Shown in pieces: positions 24,876 to 34,078 of a DNA stretch of 52,574 bases (position 1 is its first letter; each line of letters starts with the position of its first letter). This stretch comes from an uncultured Lactobacillus sp. (GTDB lineage: Bacteria; Bacillota; Bacilli; Lactobacillales; Lactobacillaceae), in contig CAJLBJ010000013.1 of assembly GCA_905204935.1 (NCBI GenBank), forward strand, positions 1-52,574. Reading direction: 5' to 3'. Made by a program: the position numbers and the translations under genes. A model generated the notes under the pieces. It was not told where the DNA came from and searched no databases. It was given only the letters and a program-made list of their open reading frames with translations.

Positions 24876-24904
24876 TTTACTTACAAAAAATAAGTTGTTA
24901 TAAT
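24876..24904 (+). promoter_or_regulatory. Promoter with ACTTA-TAAGT operator for the nitroreductase
   Basis: TTTACT (24876-24881), 17-bp spacer, TATAAT (24899-24904). The spacer contains the inverted repeat ACTTA-CAAAAAA-TAAGT (24879-24895) that covers the end of the -35 box. Such ACTTAC...TAAGT repeats are typical operators of HxlR-type redox regulators. The regulator is not in the window. Confidence 0.6.
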
Positions 24905-24937
24905 GATTCCATCTTAAGAAATAAGGAGCGAATCATT

Positions 24938-25537
24938 ATGACAACTTTTTTTAATGAAGCATTGAAAAAGCGCCGTTCAATTTATTCATTAGGTAAGGAT
25001 TTACCACAAAAAAATGCAGAAATTGTAGAAATTATTAAGGAAGCTATTAAGGAATCACCAAGTGCATTTAATTCACAAAGCGTAAAGGCTGTAATTACCT
25101 TTGGTGCTTCCTCAGATGCTATCTGGGATATAACAGCTGATATTTTAGAAACACAAGTTCCTAAAGAAGCATTTGCTAAAACAAAAGAAAAATTAGCAAG
25201 TTTTGCAGCTGGTCAAGGGACAATCTTGTTTTACACCGATACAGTGATTGTTAAAGGGCTACAAGATAAATTTCCATTGTATGCACAAAACTTCCCTATT
25301 TGGGCTGAACAAGCACTAGGAGGAGCGCAACAAGCTGTTTGGACTGCTTTAGCACAAGAAGGAATTGGAGCTTCGTTGCAACATTATAATCCATTGATTG
25401 ATGATGCATTAGCAGCTAAGTTTGATGTGCCTACAAGCTGGCAATTACGTGGCCAAATGCCATTTGGTTCAATAAAACAAGAAGCACAAGCTAAAGACTA
25501 TTTAGCAGATGAAGAACGTTTCAAAATTTTTGAATAA
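24938..25537 (+). CDS. Nitroreductase family protein (Frm2-like)
   Basis: 199 residues beginning with LKKRRSIYSLGKDLPQ, the phosphate-contact segment of nitroreductases, ESPSAFNSQSVKAVI and a C-terminal LRGQMPFGSIKQEAQAKDY. The compact Frm2/HBN1-type subfamily uses FMN and NAD(P)H to reduce quinones or nitro compounds, and is often stress induced. AAGGAG precedes the ATG. The single-gene unit is followed by a terminator. Redox-sensing control is suggested by the upstream repeat. Confidence 0.88.
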   Translation: MTTFFNEALKKRRSIYSLGKDLPQKNAEIVEIIKEAIKESPSAFNSQSVKAVITFGASSDAIWDITADILETQVPKEAFAKTKEKLASFAAGQGTILFYTDTVIVKGLQDKFPLYAQNFPIWAEQALGGAQQAVWTALAQEGIGASLQHYNPLIDDALAAKFDVPTSWQLRGQMPFGSIKQEAQAKDYLADEERFKIFE

Positions 25538-25546
25538 AGGTTCCTT

Positions 25547-25580
25547 AAAGCCATGCATTTGCGCGATGCATGGCTTTTTA
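25547..25580 (+). terminator. Terminator after nitroreductase
   Basis: AAAGCCATGCAT-TTGCGCG-ATGCATGGCTTTTT. Confidence 0.85.
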
Positions 25581-25600
25581 CTTTTTAACAATAAAAGTGC

Positions 25601-25625
25601 TATAATTAAAATAAACGCTTACATT
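25601..25625 (+). promoter_or_regulatory. pckA promoter with cre-like site
   Basis: TGC-TATAAT is an extended -10 (25601-25606). Directly downstream, the minus strand of 25611-25625 reads ATGTAAGCGTTTATT, matching the CcpA cre consensus at all but one position. A site over the start of transcription implies glucose repression of pckA. Inferred. Confidence 0.55.
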
Positions 25626-25649
25626 TAAAGTGATAAGGAGGATGAAAAA

Positions 25650-27293
25650 ATGAGCACGCAAGAACGGTTTACTTTAGATGAAATAACACAGAATAATCCG
25701 TTGTTTTCACAGGCTAAAACAATAATAGAAACGGCATTTTATGCTAATAATATGCAGGAAGTTAGTGATGTTGCAACGGCATATCGTTTAGCCAAGGATA
25801 ATCCTAAGACAATTGTGACAGATTTAGCGATTCAACACGCCCAACAACTTGGCTTGCCTAGCGATGCCAAGATGTTAGTAGATAATCATGGAGCAATTGT
25901 TGGACGTAGCGCTAATGCTAGACGTTTGCTTGGACAAGATGAAGAATCTGTTAAGCTACTAAAACTGTTGTGTGAAGCGATTTATCAAGCTAGCGATCGA
26001 CCGTTTTATCGCACTCAAGTCGTAGTTGGCTTAGATGAAGATTTCATGGTCAAAGCTCATTTTGCAATTCCGCAAGGCTATGAGATGAATTTGTTATCAT
26101 ATTTACTTAATTTTCAATCCTATGATAATACTTATCAACAACGATATCGAGCTTCTAAGGCTTATACTGAAAGTGATCTTTATATATATGCTAACCCGGA
26201 TTGGAGTCATCCTGATTATCCAGAAGGCCTGGCATTATTTGATGTAAAACATAATGTAGCAGCTATTTTGGGCTTGCGTTATTTTGGTGAATTTAAGAAG
26301 GCAACGTTGACTTTGACGTGGGCTTTGGCGCATCGACACGGCTATATTGCCTGTCATGGAGGTGCTAAGACTTTTCATTTTGAAAATCAAGACGAGCAAG
26401 TTTTGGCTTTTTATGGGTTGTCTGGTTCTGGTAAATCAACGCTTACGCATGCTAAACATTCCGATAAATTTGCGATTACAATCTTACATGACGATGCATT
26501 TGTTATCAAAAAAGCTGATGGATCCAGTGTGGCGCTTGAACCGGCGTATTTTGATAAAACCAGCGATTATTTACCCAATAGCTCAGAAATTAAATATTTT
26601 ACAACTTTGATGAATGTTGGTGTGACGCTAGATCAAGCTGGCAACAAGGTTTTGGTGACCGAAGATTTACGCAATGGTAATGGACGAACCATCAAATCAC
26701 GCTACAGTTCGTCTAATCGAATCGACAAAGAAGCCGCACCGTTGACGGCGGTTTGTTGGATTATGAAAGACGATAGCTTACCACCAGTCGTTGCTTTGCG
26801 CGACCCAATCTTGGCTGCGACTTTTGGTGTGACGCTGGCTACCAAACGCTCAAATGCTGAAAATATTTCTTTAAAAAATAAGGATAATCTAGTAATTGAA
26901 CCTTTTGCTAATCCGTTTCGAGCCTATCCATTGGTAGAAGATTATCTAGATTTTAAGGAATTATTTGCTAAAAATCAGGTCCAATGTTATATCGTTAATA
27001 CGGATAGTTTTAATGGTTTAAAAATTCCTAAAGAAAAAACTCTAGCTTTACTTGAACAAATTGTCACTAAACAAGCACAATGGCAAGATTTTGGGGCATT
27101 ACCGCAAATGCAGTATTTAAAGACGGATGATTATCAAGTTGCTTGGGAGTCTAAAGAATATCGAAAAAAATTGTTTAAACGTCTGCAAACACGTTTTGAT
27201 TGGGTTCAACAATATAATCAACAACACCTTAATAATCCTTTGCCAAATGAGATCACGGCTAAATTAGCTTTATTGTTAGAAGCCTTACAGTAA
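25650..27293 (+). CDS. pckA: Phosphoenolpyruvate carboxykinase (ATP)
   Basis: 547 residues, full length for the ATP-dependent enzyme. P-loop GLSGSGKST at about 256-264, preceded by ATLTLTWALAHRHGY and CHGGAK. The metal/substrate segment ILHDDAFVI follows, then NGRTIKSRYSSSNR. Catalyses oxaloacetate + ATP to PEP + CO2 + ADP (or the reverse, CO2 fixing, in fermenters). A strong AAGGAGG site and a cre-like promoter. Single-gene unit with a bidirectional terminator behind. Confidence 0.96.
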   Translation: MSTQERFTLDEITQNNPLFSQAKTIIETAFYANNMQEVSDVATAYRLAKDNPKTIVTDLAIQHAQQLGLPSDAKMLVDNHGAIVGRSANARRLLGQDEESVKLLKLLCEAIYQASDRPFYRTQVVVGLDEDFMVKAHFAIPQGYEMNLLSYLLNFQSYDNTYQQRYRASKAYTESDLYIYANPDWSHPDYPEGLALFDVKHNVAAILGLRYFGEFKKATLTLTWALAHRHGYIACHGGAKTFHFENQDEQVLAFYGLSGSGKSTLTHAKHSDKFAITILHDDAFVIKKADGSSVALEPAYFDKTSDYLPNSSEIKYFTTLMNVGVTLDQAGNKVLVTEDLRNGNGRTIKSRYSSSNRIDKEAAPLTAVCWIMKDDSLPPVVALRDPILAATFGVTLATKRSNAENISLKNKDNLVIEPFANPFRAYPLVEDYLDFKELFAKNQVQCYIVNTDSFNGLKIPKEKTLALLEQIVTKQAQWQDFGALPQMQYLKTDDYQVAWESKEYRKKLFKRLQTRFDWVQQYNQQHLNNPLPNEITAKLALLLEALQ

Positions 27294-27297
27294 CTAA

Positions 27298-27344
27298 AAA
27301 AGCCGACGTTGCTGAAAAATAATTTCAGTAGCGTTGGCTTTTTG
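27298..27344. terminator. Bidirectional terminator (pckA / ywlG)
   Basis: AAAAGCCGACGTTGCTGAAA pairs with TTTCAGTAGCGTTGGCTTTTT; serves both convergent genes. Confidence 0.85.
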
Positions 27345-27345
27345 T

Positions 27346-27912
27346 TTATTGATAAGGATTCCAGCTATATTTGGCACGCGGTCCACCAATTAACTTAGGT
27401 CGTGAACCCAAAAAAGTAACATGAGCTTGCCCAATTTCTTTGATGCTAGTACGAATCGGAATTTGAACGAATTTGACATGCATGCCAATCGCAGTATCAC
27501 CAATATCCATCCCGGCATGAGCTACAATATGTTCAACTTCAACGGGATCTTTAAATTGTTCAAAAGCTGCTACTTGAGCAGCACCACCAGCATGCAAACT
27601 AGGATAGACGCTGACGATTTCTAGATTATACTTACAAGCACAACTTCTTTCTACAACTAAAGCACGATTGAGATGTTCGCAGCCTTGAACTGCTAAAAAA
27701 ATTCCTTTAGGTTGAAGGACATCTAGTAAGGAACGGATGATTGTTTGACCGATTTCAAGACTAGAGTGTTTTCCGATGTGTTGACCTAAAACTTCACTGC
27801 TACTACATCCTAAAACAACGATATCTCCAACTTTAAGTGAAGTTTGATCAAGTAATTCAAGGATTGCTTGTGTAACTTGTGTAGCAATTTTGGTTAAGTG
27901 ATTGTTCTCCAT
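27346..27912 (-). CDS. ywlG: UPF0340 / YwlG-like protein
   Basis: 188 residues. [39 protein letters not shown] and [20 protein letters not shown], with [10 protein letters not shown], define the UPF0340 (TIGR01440) family, of unknown function. Start ATG after AAGGAGGGCC. It is a monocistronic gene convergent with pckA. Confidence 0.9.
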   Translation of the reverse strand: MENNHLTKIATQVTQAILELLDQTSLKVGDIVVLGCSSSEVLGQHIGKHSSLEIGQTIIRSLLDVLQPKGIFLAVQGCEHLNRALVVERSCACKYNLEIVSVYPSLHAGGAAQVAAFEQFKDPVEVEHIVAHAGMDIGDTAIGMHVKFVQIPIRTSIKEIGQAHVTFLGSRPKLIGGPRAKYSWNPYQ

Positions 27913-28046
27913 AAGGCCCTCCTTGGTAAGTAAACGAGCAACATATTATTTATAGTATTATAACGCAAAAAATCTCTTTTTGTGGATAAATTTAGCAAAT
28001 TTTATTTTAAGCTTAGTTTGATAAGCTTTCACTGTTCTTTCATATG

Positions 28047-28128
28047 ACACAATATATTGTATTCGTTGATTTAACAACATTCTATATCTTGTGTTTGAAA
28101 TTGACAAGAACACAAGATAAAGTATAAA
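28047..28128 (+). promoter_or_regulatory. nrdD promoter with NrdR-type boxes
   Basis: ACACAATATATTGTAT (28047-28062) and ATTCTATATCTTGTGT (28079-28094) resemble NrdR boxes and their starts are 32 bp apart, about three helical turns. TTGACA 28101-28106, 16 bp, TATAAA 28123-28128 form a good sigma-A promoter. A third weaker repeat ACACAAGATAAAGTAT (28110-28125) is 31 bp further and covers the -10. nrdR is not in the window. Confidence 0.7.
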
Positions 28129-28184
28129 ATGTAATCTAGTAAATATAAAGAGAGCTTAATTTAAAGTCTTAATATGGAGAGGAA

Positions 28185-30341
28185 ATGGATGCTATGATGG
28201 AGTTAAAAACAAAGCCAGAGGCAAAGAAAATTGGTTTTGTGATAAAAAAAGATGGATATCAGATGCCTTTTGCAGAATATAAGTTACGATACATATTAGA
28301 GCAAGTAGATTTACAAGCACAAAGTTCAGCCTTAATAACTTTACTTATTAGTCACTTGGCCTCAGTGCATCCAGTAACGACAGCTGCTATTTATCAAGAA
28401 CTATTAAATGTGTTAATCCAAGAAGGATACGAAAAGCAAGCACAACAGATTCAACAAAAACATGAACAACAAGAAAAACAATGGCTAGAGCAAACTAATC
28501 CAGAAAAAAGATTGAGTCGTCTACAGTCTAAAGATCCAGCTTTAGTTCATGAAAATGCCAATAAAGATAGTAACGTTTTTAATACGCAACGTGATTTGAC
28601 GGCCGGAACAGTGGGAAAGACATTAGGCTTAAAGATGATGCCTGAACATGTGGCTAAAGCCCATTTACGTGGTGATATTCATTATCATGATTTAGATTAT
28701 ACCCCTTGGAGTCCGATGACAAATTGTTGCTTAATCGATTTTAAAGAAATGTTGACTAAAGGATTTAAGATTGGCAATGCCGAAGTTGAAAGCCCACGGT
28801 CAATTCAAACAGCAACTGCGCAGATGGCACAAATCATTGCTAATGTTGCTTCAAGTCAATACGGTGGCTGTTCAGCTGATCGTATCGATGAGGTATTAGA
28901 GCCATTTGCCTTGCGTAATTACGAAAAGCACTTAGCAGAGTCAAAAGATTATATTGATGATCCAGTCCGCCAACAAGAGTTTGCTAAAAAAAGAACTAAA
29001 AAAGATATCTATGATGCGATGCAAGGATTAGAGTATGAAATTAATACGTTGTTTTCTTCGCAAGGACAAACGCCTTTTACTACACTGGGCTTTGGTTTAG
29101 GTACATCTTGGGTTTCGCGTGAGATTCAAAAATCAATTTTAAAAATTCGAATCAAGGGACTGGGGAAAGAAAAACGTACGGCAATCTTTCCTAAGTTAGT
29201 TTTTACATTGAAAAAAGATTTAAATCTCAAGCCAGGTGATCCTAATTATGACATTAAGCAATTAGCAGTGGAATGTGCAACCAAACGGATGTATCCGGAT
29301 GTGTTGATGTACGATAAGATTATCGAACTAACAGGGAGTTTCAAAGCGCCGATGGGATGTCGCTCGTTTTTACAAGGATGGCGTGATAAAGATGGCCAAG
29401 AAGTTAATTCCGGGCGAATGAATCTTGGAGTAGTAACAATTAATCTTCCACGAATAGCACTTGAATCTAAAGGTGATATTGCTTTATTTTGGGAAATTTT
29501 TGCAGAGAAGATGCAAATCGCTAAAACAGCACTTGATTTTAAGGTGAAACGTGTATTGGAGGCTATTCCTGAAAATGCTCCTATTTTGTATCAATTTGGC
29601 GCTTTTGGTAAAAGATTAAAACCAGGTCAAGCTGTAAATGAAGTCTTTAAAGACGAGCGCGCAACTGTTTCTTTGGGCTATATTGGACTATATGAAGTGG
29701 GTTGCATGTTTTTTGGACCAGACTGGGAAGATGATAAACAAGCACATGATTTTACCCTAGAAATTGTTAAGAAGATGAAAGAAGCATGTGATTTATGGTC
29801 CAAACAAAGTGGCTATCATTTTAGTGTTTATTCAACTCCAAGCGAATCTTTGACTGATCGTTTTTGTCGTTTAGACGTTGCTAAATTTGGACGAGTTAAG
29901 GATGTTACAGATAAAGATTATTATACTAATAGTTTTCATTATGATGTACGCAAACATCCAACACCATTTGAAAAGTTATCCTTTGAAATGGATTATCCAA
30001 AATATGCTTCGGGTGGATTTATCCACTACTGTGAGTATCCTAATTTGCGTCAAAATCCTAAAGCACTTGAAGCTGTCTGGGATTGGGCATATGACAAAGT
30101 AGGGTATTTGGGAACAAACACTCCAATTGATCATTGCTATGAATGTGGTTTTGAAGGTGAATTTAAGCCGACAGAACGAGGATTTGAATGTCCCAAGTGT
30201 GGCAATCACGATCCTAAGACCTGCGATTGTGTAAAGCGTACTTGTGGTTATTTAGGCAATCCATTGCAAAGACCGATGGTGCATGGACGCCATGTTGAAA
30301 TTGCTTCACGCGCTAAAAATTTGACGGATGAGATGAGATGA
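28185..30341 (+). CDS. nrdD: Anaerobic ribonucleoside-triphosphate reductase
   Basis: 718 residues. The N-terminal ATP-cone-like domain (IGFVIKKDGYQMPFAEYKLR) is followed by the PFL/NrdD barrel (LTAGTVGKTLGLKMMPEHVA, YHDLDYTPWSPMTNC). The C-terminal Zn site is CYECGFEGEF ... CPKCGN, and the glycyl radical box RTCGYLG is near residue 688. It reduces NTPs to dNTPs without oxygen, using formate or thioredoxin-type reductant. Start ATG after GGAGAGG. A downstream gene, the activase, follows after 6 bp. Confidence 0.96.
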   Translation: MDAMMELKTKPEAKKIGFVIKKDGYQMPFAEYKLRYILEQVDLQAQSSALITLLISHLASVHPVTTAAIYQELLNVLIQEGYEKQAQQIQQKHEQQEKQWLEQTNPEKRLSRLQSKDPALVHENANKDSNVFNTQRDLTAGTVGKTLGLKMMPEHVAKAHLRGDIHYHDLDYTPWSPMTNCCLIDFKEMLTKGFKIGNAEVESPRSIQTATAQMAQIIANVASSQYGGCSADRIDEVLEPFALRNYEKHLAESKDYIDDPVRQQEFAKKRTKKDIYDAMQGLEYEINTLFSSQGQTPFTTLGFGLGTSWVSREIQKSILKIRIKGLGKEKRTAIFPKLVFTLKKDLNLKPGDPNYDIKQLAVECATKRMYPDVLMYDKIIELTGSFKAPMGCRSFLQGWRDKDGQEVNSGRMNLGVVTINLPRIALESKGDIALFWEIFAEKMQIAKTALDFKVKRVLEAIPENAPILYQFGAFGKRLKPGQAVNEVFKDERATVSLGYIGLYEVGCMFFGPDWEDDKQAHDFTLEIVKKMKEACDLWSKQSGYHFSVYSTPSESLTDRFCRLDVAKFGRVKDVTDKDYYTNSFHYDVRKHPTPFEKLSFEMDYPKYASGGFIHYCEYPNLRQNPKALEAVWDWAYDKVGYLGTNTPIDHCYECGFEGEFKPTERGFECPKCGNHDPKTCDCVKRTCGYLGNPLQRPMVHGRHVEIASRAKNLTDEMR

Positions 30342-30347
30342 GATAAG

Positions 30348-30923
30348 ATGAGTGAAAAAATGCCCAAAAATCCAAAGCCAAAAGAATGGTTAGCTAGTCA
30401 GTTAAGTGCAGGATATGTGGCTGATTATAAGCCGTTTAATTTTGTTGATGGTGAAGGTGTCCGGTGTAGTTTATACGTTAGTGGCTGTATGTTTGCTTGT
30501 CCTGGATGTTATAATAAAGTTGCTCAAAATTTTCACTATGGACAACCCTATAGTCAACAATTAGAAGATCAAATTATTGCAGATGTAAAAGCTGATTACT
30601 GTCAGGGCTTAACTTTGCTTGGGGGAGAACCTTTTTTAAATACGCAGGTGTGTTTGCGTTTAGCTAAACGGATGCGGGCTGAATTTGGACAAAGCAAAGA
30701 TATTTGGGCTTGGAGCGGTTATACGTATGAAGAATTGCAACAAGATTCAGCAGATAAGCTAGAATTGTTGAGTTTGATTGATGTTTTAGTTGATGGACGC
30801 TTTATGTTAGCTAAAAAAGATTTAACTTTACAATTTAGGGGAAGTTCTAATCAGCGTATTATTGACGTAGCTAAATCATTACAAGCTAATCAAGTTGTTT
30901 TATGGGATAAATTACTAAAATAA
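30348..30923 (+). CDS. nrdG: Anaerobic ribonucleotide reductase activating protein
   Basis: 191 residues with the radical-SAM cluster C47-MFA-C51-PG-C54 and GEGVRCSLYVSGCMF and LGGEPFLNT (second SAM motif). The activase makes the glycyl radical on NrdD with SAM and a 4Fe-4S cluster. The ATG overlaps a run of ATGAG/ATAAG repeats that spans the nrdD stop (30339-30341), suggesting coupled translation. Ends at a terminator. Confidence 0.95.
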   Translation: MSEKMPKNPKPKEWLASQLSAGYVADYKPFNFVDGEGVRCSLYVSGCMFACPGCYNKVAQNFHYGQPYSQQLEDQIIADVKADYCQGLTLLGGEPFLNTQVCLRLAKRMRAEFGQSKDIWAWSGYTYEELQQDSADKLELLSLIDVLVDGRFMLAKKDLTLQFRGSSNQRIIDVAKSLQANQVVLWDKLLK

Positions 30924-30928
30924 AAGAG

Positions 30929-30959
30929 AAGACTTCAAGATTTTTTTGAAGTCTTTTTG
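30929..30959 (+). terminator. Terminator after nrdG
   Basis: AAGACTTCAA-GATTTTT-TTGAAGTCTTTTT. Confidence 0.8.
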
Positions 30960-31368
30960 TTTCTGCTAAATTAATGATAAGTGAAAGATAATTAATTTAG
31001 TTAATTTTCAAGATGATAACTAAATGGATAAAATCACCGTTAATAATGACAAAATGTTTGTTTAGATAGGTTATATGCATTTTTAACGCTATAATGAATA
31101 AAAATTATGTGAATTTTTATAACTTTACTATTATAAAATTATAATTGAGTAAATATTTACTTTAAGTAAGTTATTTTTTTAGTATATTTTTACTGCTTAA
31201 AATAACAAAAAAGAAAAAAGTTATTTATAAAGATTCTAAATTAAATAAAAAGAAGAAAAATGAATTTTTTTAAGAAAAAGGTATTATTTTTTTAAAAAAA
31301 GGTGTATAATAGTATGCATAGAGAATATATATATTGTCAGGTATGTTTTAACTAAAGGAGCGATTTAA
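30960..31368. other. Intergenic region before spx; very AT-rich
   Basis: About 410 bases without a gene, long A and T runs. Two TATAAT hexamers (31090-31095 and 31305-31310) could serve spx. The second lies about 60 bp before the start, but its -35 is weak. No structured RNA or repeat is evident. Confidence 0.4.
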
Positions 31369-31767
31369 ATGGTTACATTATATACGTCACCAAGCTGTAC
31401 TTCGTGTCGCAAAGCTCGCGCGTGGTTAAAGGAACATAATATACCTTTTAGTGAACGCAATATTTTTTCAGAACCTTTGAACATTAATGAAATCAAGCAA
31501 ATTTTACAAATGACTGAAGATGGAACAGAAGAAATTATTTCTAAAAGATCAAAAGTGTACCAAGACCTAAACGTAGACTTAGATGATTTGCCACTCAAAA
31601 CTTTATTCGATTTGATTCAAAAAAATCCAGGCTTATTACGCCGTCCGATTATTATGGATGAAAAAAGATTACAAGTAGGTTATAACGATGATGAGATTCG
31701 TCGTTTCTTGCCTCGTGAGGTTCGAGCACTCGAATTACAACGTGCACAAGAATTAGCGGGATTTTAA
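31369..31767 (+). CDS. spx: Transcriptional regulator Spx
   Basis: 132 residues of ArsC-fold. The redox switch C10-T-S-C13 ([16 protein letters not shown]) and the conserved [10 protein letters not shown] and RRFLPREVR segments are present. Spx binds the alpha-subunit of RNA polymerase, turning on thiol-stress genes, and is degraded by ClpXP with its adaptor. AAAGGAG precedes the ATG. Followed by mecA and, further on, spxH, matching the standard Firmicutes neighbourhood. Confidence 0.95.
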   Translation: MVTLYTSPSCTSCRKARAWLKEHNIPFSERNIFSEPLNINEIKQILQMTEDGTEEIISKRSKVYQDLNVDLDDLPLKTLFDLIQKNPGLLRRPIIMDEKRLQVGYNDDEIRRFLPREVRALELQRAQELAGF

Positions 31768-31802
31768 CTTGATTTGGATTAAAATTTAATAGGCTAGTTA
31801 AC

Positions 31803-31842
31803 AAGGATTAATTTCTATTTTAAATAGGGATTAATCCTTTTA
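31803..31842 (+). terminator. Terminator after spx
   Basis: AAGGATTAAT pairs with ATTAATCCTT, with an inner CTATTT-AAATAG helix, then TTTTAAT. The remaining bases to 32110 hold no gene. Confidence 0.75.
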
Positions 31843-32110
31843 ATATTGCTAGAATTGTTAAGGTAGAAAATTTAATTGGTTTACTGAATTTTTTATATTG
31901 TTGATAGGTCCTTTTAATTTTTAGATACATATTAAATCTAGCTAAACTAAAAGCTTAATGATAAATATTTAAACGGCTGATATCACATTTTAACGGATAG
32001 ATAATTATCACTATATGGCTTTTTTGTAGTATGAAGTCTGTTTTTTTGCTAAAATAGTGTTAAAATGCAATATGAATAAATAATTCAAATGCAGAGAGGT
32101 GGATGGTTAC

Positions 32111-32881
32111 ATGAAAATGGAAAAAGTTAATGCTAACACGATTCGCGTGACTTTAGAAGAACAAGACTTAATTGAACGTGGGATGACCGTCCTAGATTTA
32201 CTTGGAAATCAAAATGAAATTGAAAACTTTTTTTATAGTATTTTACAAGAAGTAGATGTTGAGCAAGAATTCAAAGAGTTAGATGCTGTAACTTTTCAAG
32301 TAATGCCTAAAAAAGACGGCCTAGAGATATTCATTACACGTGTGAATTTTGATCAGTTACCTCAAGATCTTGATTTTTCATTTCCTTATGTTGAAGAAGA
32401 TGATGAAAGTGAAGAAGAAATTTTGCAAGCATACATCGATCATAAAAAAGGTAAAGTAGGCGCAGAAATTAAACAAGAATATACTGATTATTACAGACGT
32501 TATGAAGATTTATTAGCAGAAGGTATAGAACTTGATGAATTAAAAAAGGTAGTTTTGCAAGGAAACAAAAACGAGTCTTTACAAAGAAACGTGCAACCGC
32601 AGATACAAGAATATATTTTTGAATTTAACGACTTCGAAGATTTTGCAACTTTAGCACAAGAATTTAATCATGTTGTTGAAAACGGTTTATATAGTTATCA
32701 AGAAAAATATTATCTTGTTTTGGAATTTAAGTCAAAGGACTATACTCCTAAAGAAGTTAGTGATATAGCAGCGATTGCTTTTGAATATGGGGAAAAAGCC
32801 CAAGTAACATTAACAACTTTGCAAGAACATGGACGCCTTTTACACAAAAATGCTTTTGATTGGGTTAAAGAAATATTTTAA
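32111..32881 (+). CDS. mecA: Adaptor protein MecA
   Basis: 256 residues from ATG 32111, chosen because AGAGAGGTGG lies 8 bases before it. The N-terminal domain (VNANTIRVTLEEQDLIERG) is the substrate-binding part. A middle acidic linker (YVEEDDESEEEI) follows. The C-terminal domain (EYIFEFNDFEDFATLAQEF) binds ClpC. MecA targets ComK-type and other proteins to ClpCP. Ends at a strong terminator, so transcription is separate from coiA. Confidence 0.95.
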   Translation: MKMEKVNANTIRVTLEEQDLIERGMTVLDLLGNQNEIENFFYSILQEVDVEQEFKELDAVTFQVMPKKDGLEIFITRVNFDQLPQDLDFSFPYVEEDDESEEEILQAYIDHKKGKVGAEIKQEYTDYYRRYEDLLAEGIELDELKKVVLQGNKNESLQRNVQPQIQEYIFEFNDFEDFATLAQEFNHVVENGLYSYQEKYYLVLEFKSKDYTPKEVSDIAAIAFEYGEKAQVTLTTLQEHGRLLHKNAFDWVKEIF

Positions 32882-32922
32882 AAAGCTATGAAATAGCGAT
32901 TTTCGCTATTTCATAGCTTTTT
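32881..32922 (+). terminator. Terminator after mecA
   Basis: AAAAGCTATGAAATAGCG-ATTT-TCGCTATTTCATAGCTTTTT, near perfect. Confidence 0.93.
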
Positions 32923-33027
32923 GTTATGTCAAATGAAGATAATTATGATAAAAACTTAATTTTATAAAATAACATTGATGAAACTATTGCTAGGATAAAT
33001 TGCGTATTTATTATTGAGGTGAACTTA

Positions 33028-33996
33028 ATGTTATATGCAATGACAGAAAAGCAACAGTTAATTTTTGCAAAAGATGCACAAAAAAATCAGTGTTATTATT
33101 GTCCGGGATGTGGTAGACATGTGATTTTAAAACAAGGTGCGTTGAAGCTAGCACATTTTGCGCATCAAAAAGCAGCTTGTCAAATTTTTAGTGAAGGAGA
33201 AACTGATGAACATCTCAAAGGAAAACAATTACTAGCAAAATGGTTTAGACAGCAAGGCTGCCAAGTTTGGTTAGAAGCATATTTAAATAAACTTCATCAA
33301 AGACCTGATTTGCTAATCAAAAAGCCAAATGGAATCTATCAAGCAATTGAATTTCAATGTGCACCATTGTCGCTTGCTAAGCTTAAGCAACGAACCTTAG
33401 GATATGCACGTTTAGGCTTGAGTTGTTGGTGGATTTTAGGGCACAGATATTATGTGAAAAATAAACTAACACAACAAAATGCACAATTTTTGAGGTTTCA
33501 TCCTAATTTAGGCTACTATTTAACTTATATAACACAAGATAATGATCGCTTATTGCTTGTGTATGATTTACAGTGCGATGATTTTTTGCAATTGCAAAAA
33601 CACTATTACTATGCCGAAAATATCAGACAACTCCAAGGCTTTTATCATAGAAAACATATCATAAAATATGGATTAATTTCTGCCAGTAAAAAAGCTAAAC
33701 AAATCCAAAAATTGCAACGATTATGTTGGCAAGAGCAAGGAAAACTACATGATTTGCAAATCGCCTGTTATGAACAACGGATAAGACTACAAGATGTTTA
33801 TCCTAAATTTGCAGCAACTACATATCAAGCTCCGTTATTTTGTCAATATCCGTTTAGTTGGAAAATTAAAGCTTTATTGCAAAAAGATAAATGTTGTTAT
33901 GCTGACCTATTGACACAAAGTCTATTTGAAACACCATTATTAAAGACTGATTCTTGGCGCCAAAGACAAATTGAACAGTTTGTTTCTTTACTGTAA
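33028..33996 (+). CDS. coiA: Competence protein CoiA
   Basis: 322 residues from ATG 33028 with GAGGTG before it. The N-terminal Cys motif CYYCPGCGRHVILKQGALKL and CQIFSEGETDEHLKGK are conserved. The middle has a PD-(D/E)xK nuclease-like signature: RPDLLIKKPNG then AIEFQCAPLS. CoiA is needed for DNA processing during transformation in streptococci; here its presence suggests a competence capacity. Confidence 0.9.
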   Translation: MLYAMTEKQQLIFAKDAQKNQCYYCPGCGRHVILKQGALKLAHFAHQKAACQIFSEGETDEHLKGKQLLAKWFRQQGCQVWLEAYLNKLHQRPDLLIKKPNGIYQAIEFQCAPLSLAKLKQRTLGYARLGLSCWWILGHRYYVKNKLTQQNAQFLRFHPNLGYYLTYITQDNDRLLLVYDLQCDDFLQLQKHYYYAENIRQLQGFYHRKHIIKYGLISASKKAKQIQKLQRLCWQEQGKLHDLQIACYEQRIRLQDVYPKFAATTYQAPLFCQYPFSWKIKALLQKDKCCYADLLTQSLFETPLLKTDSWRQRQIEQFVSLL

Positions 33997-34078
33997 CTTA
34001 ATTTTTACTGAGGTTGCTTTTTTAAAGATAGATTAGTAAAATTAGAGTTAATTAAAATAAAATTAGGAGGACGTTTGG

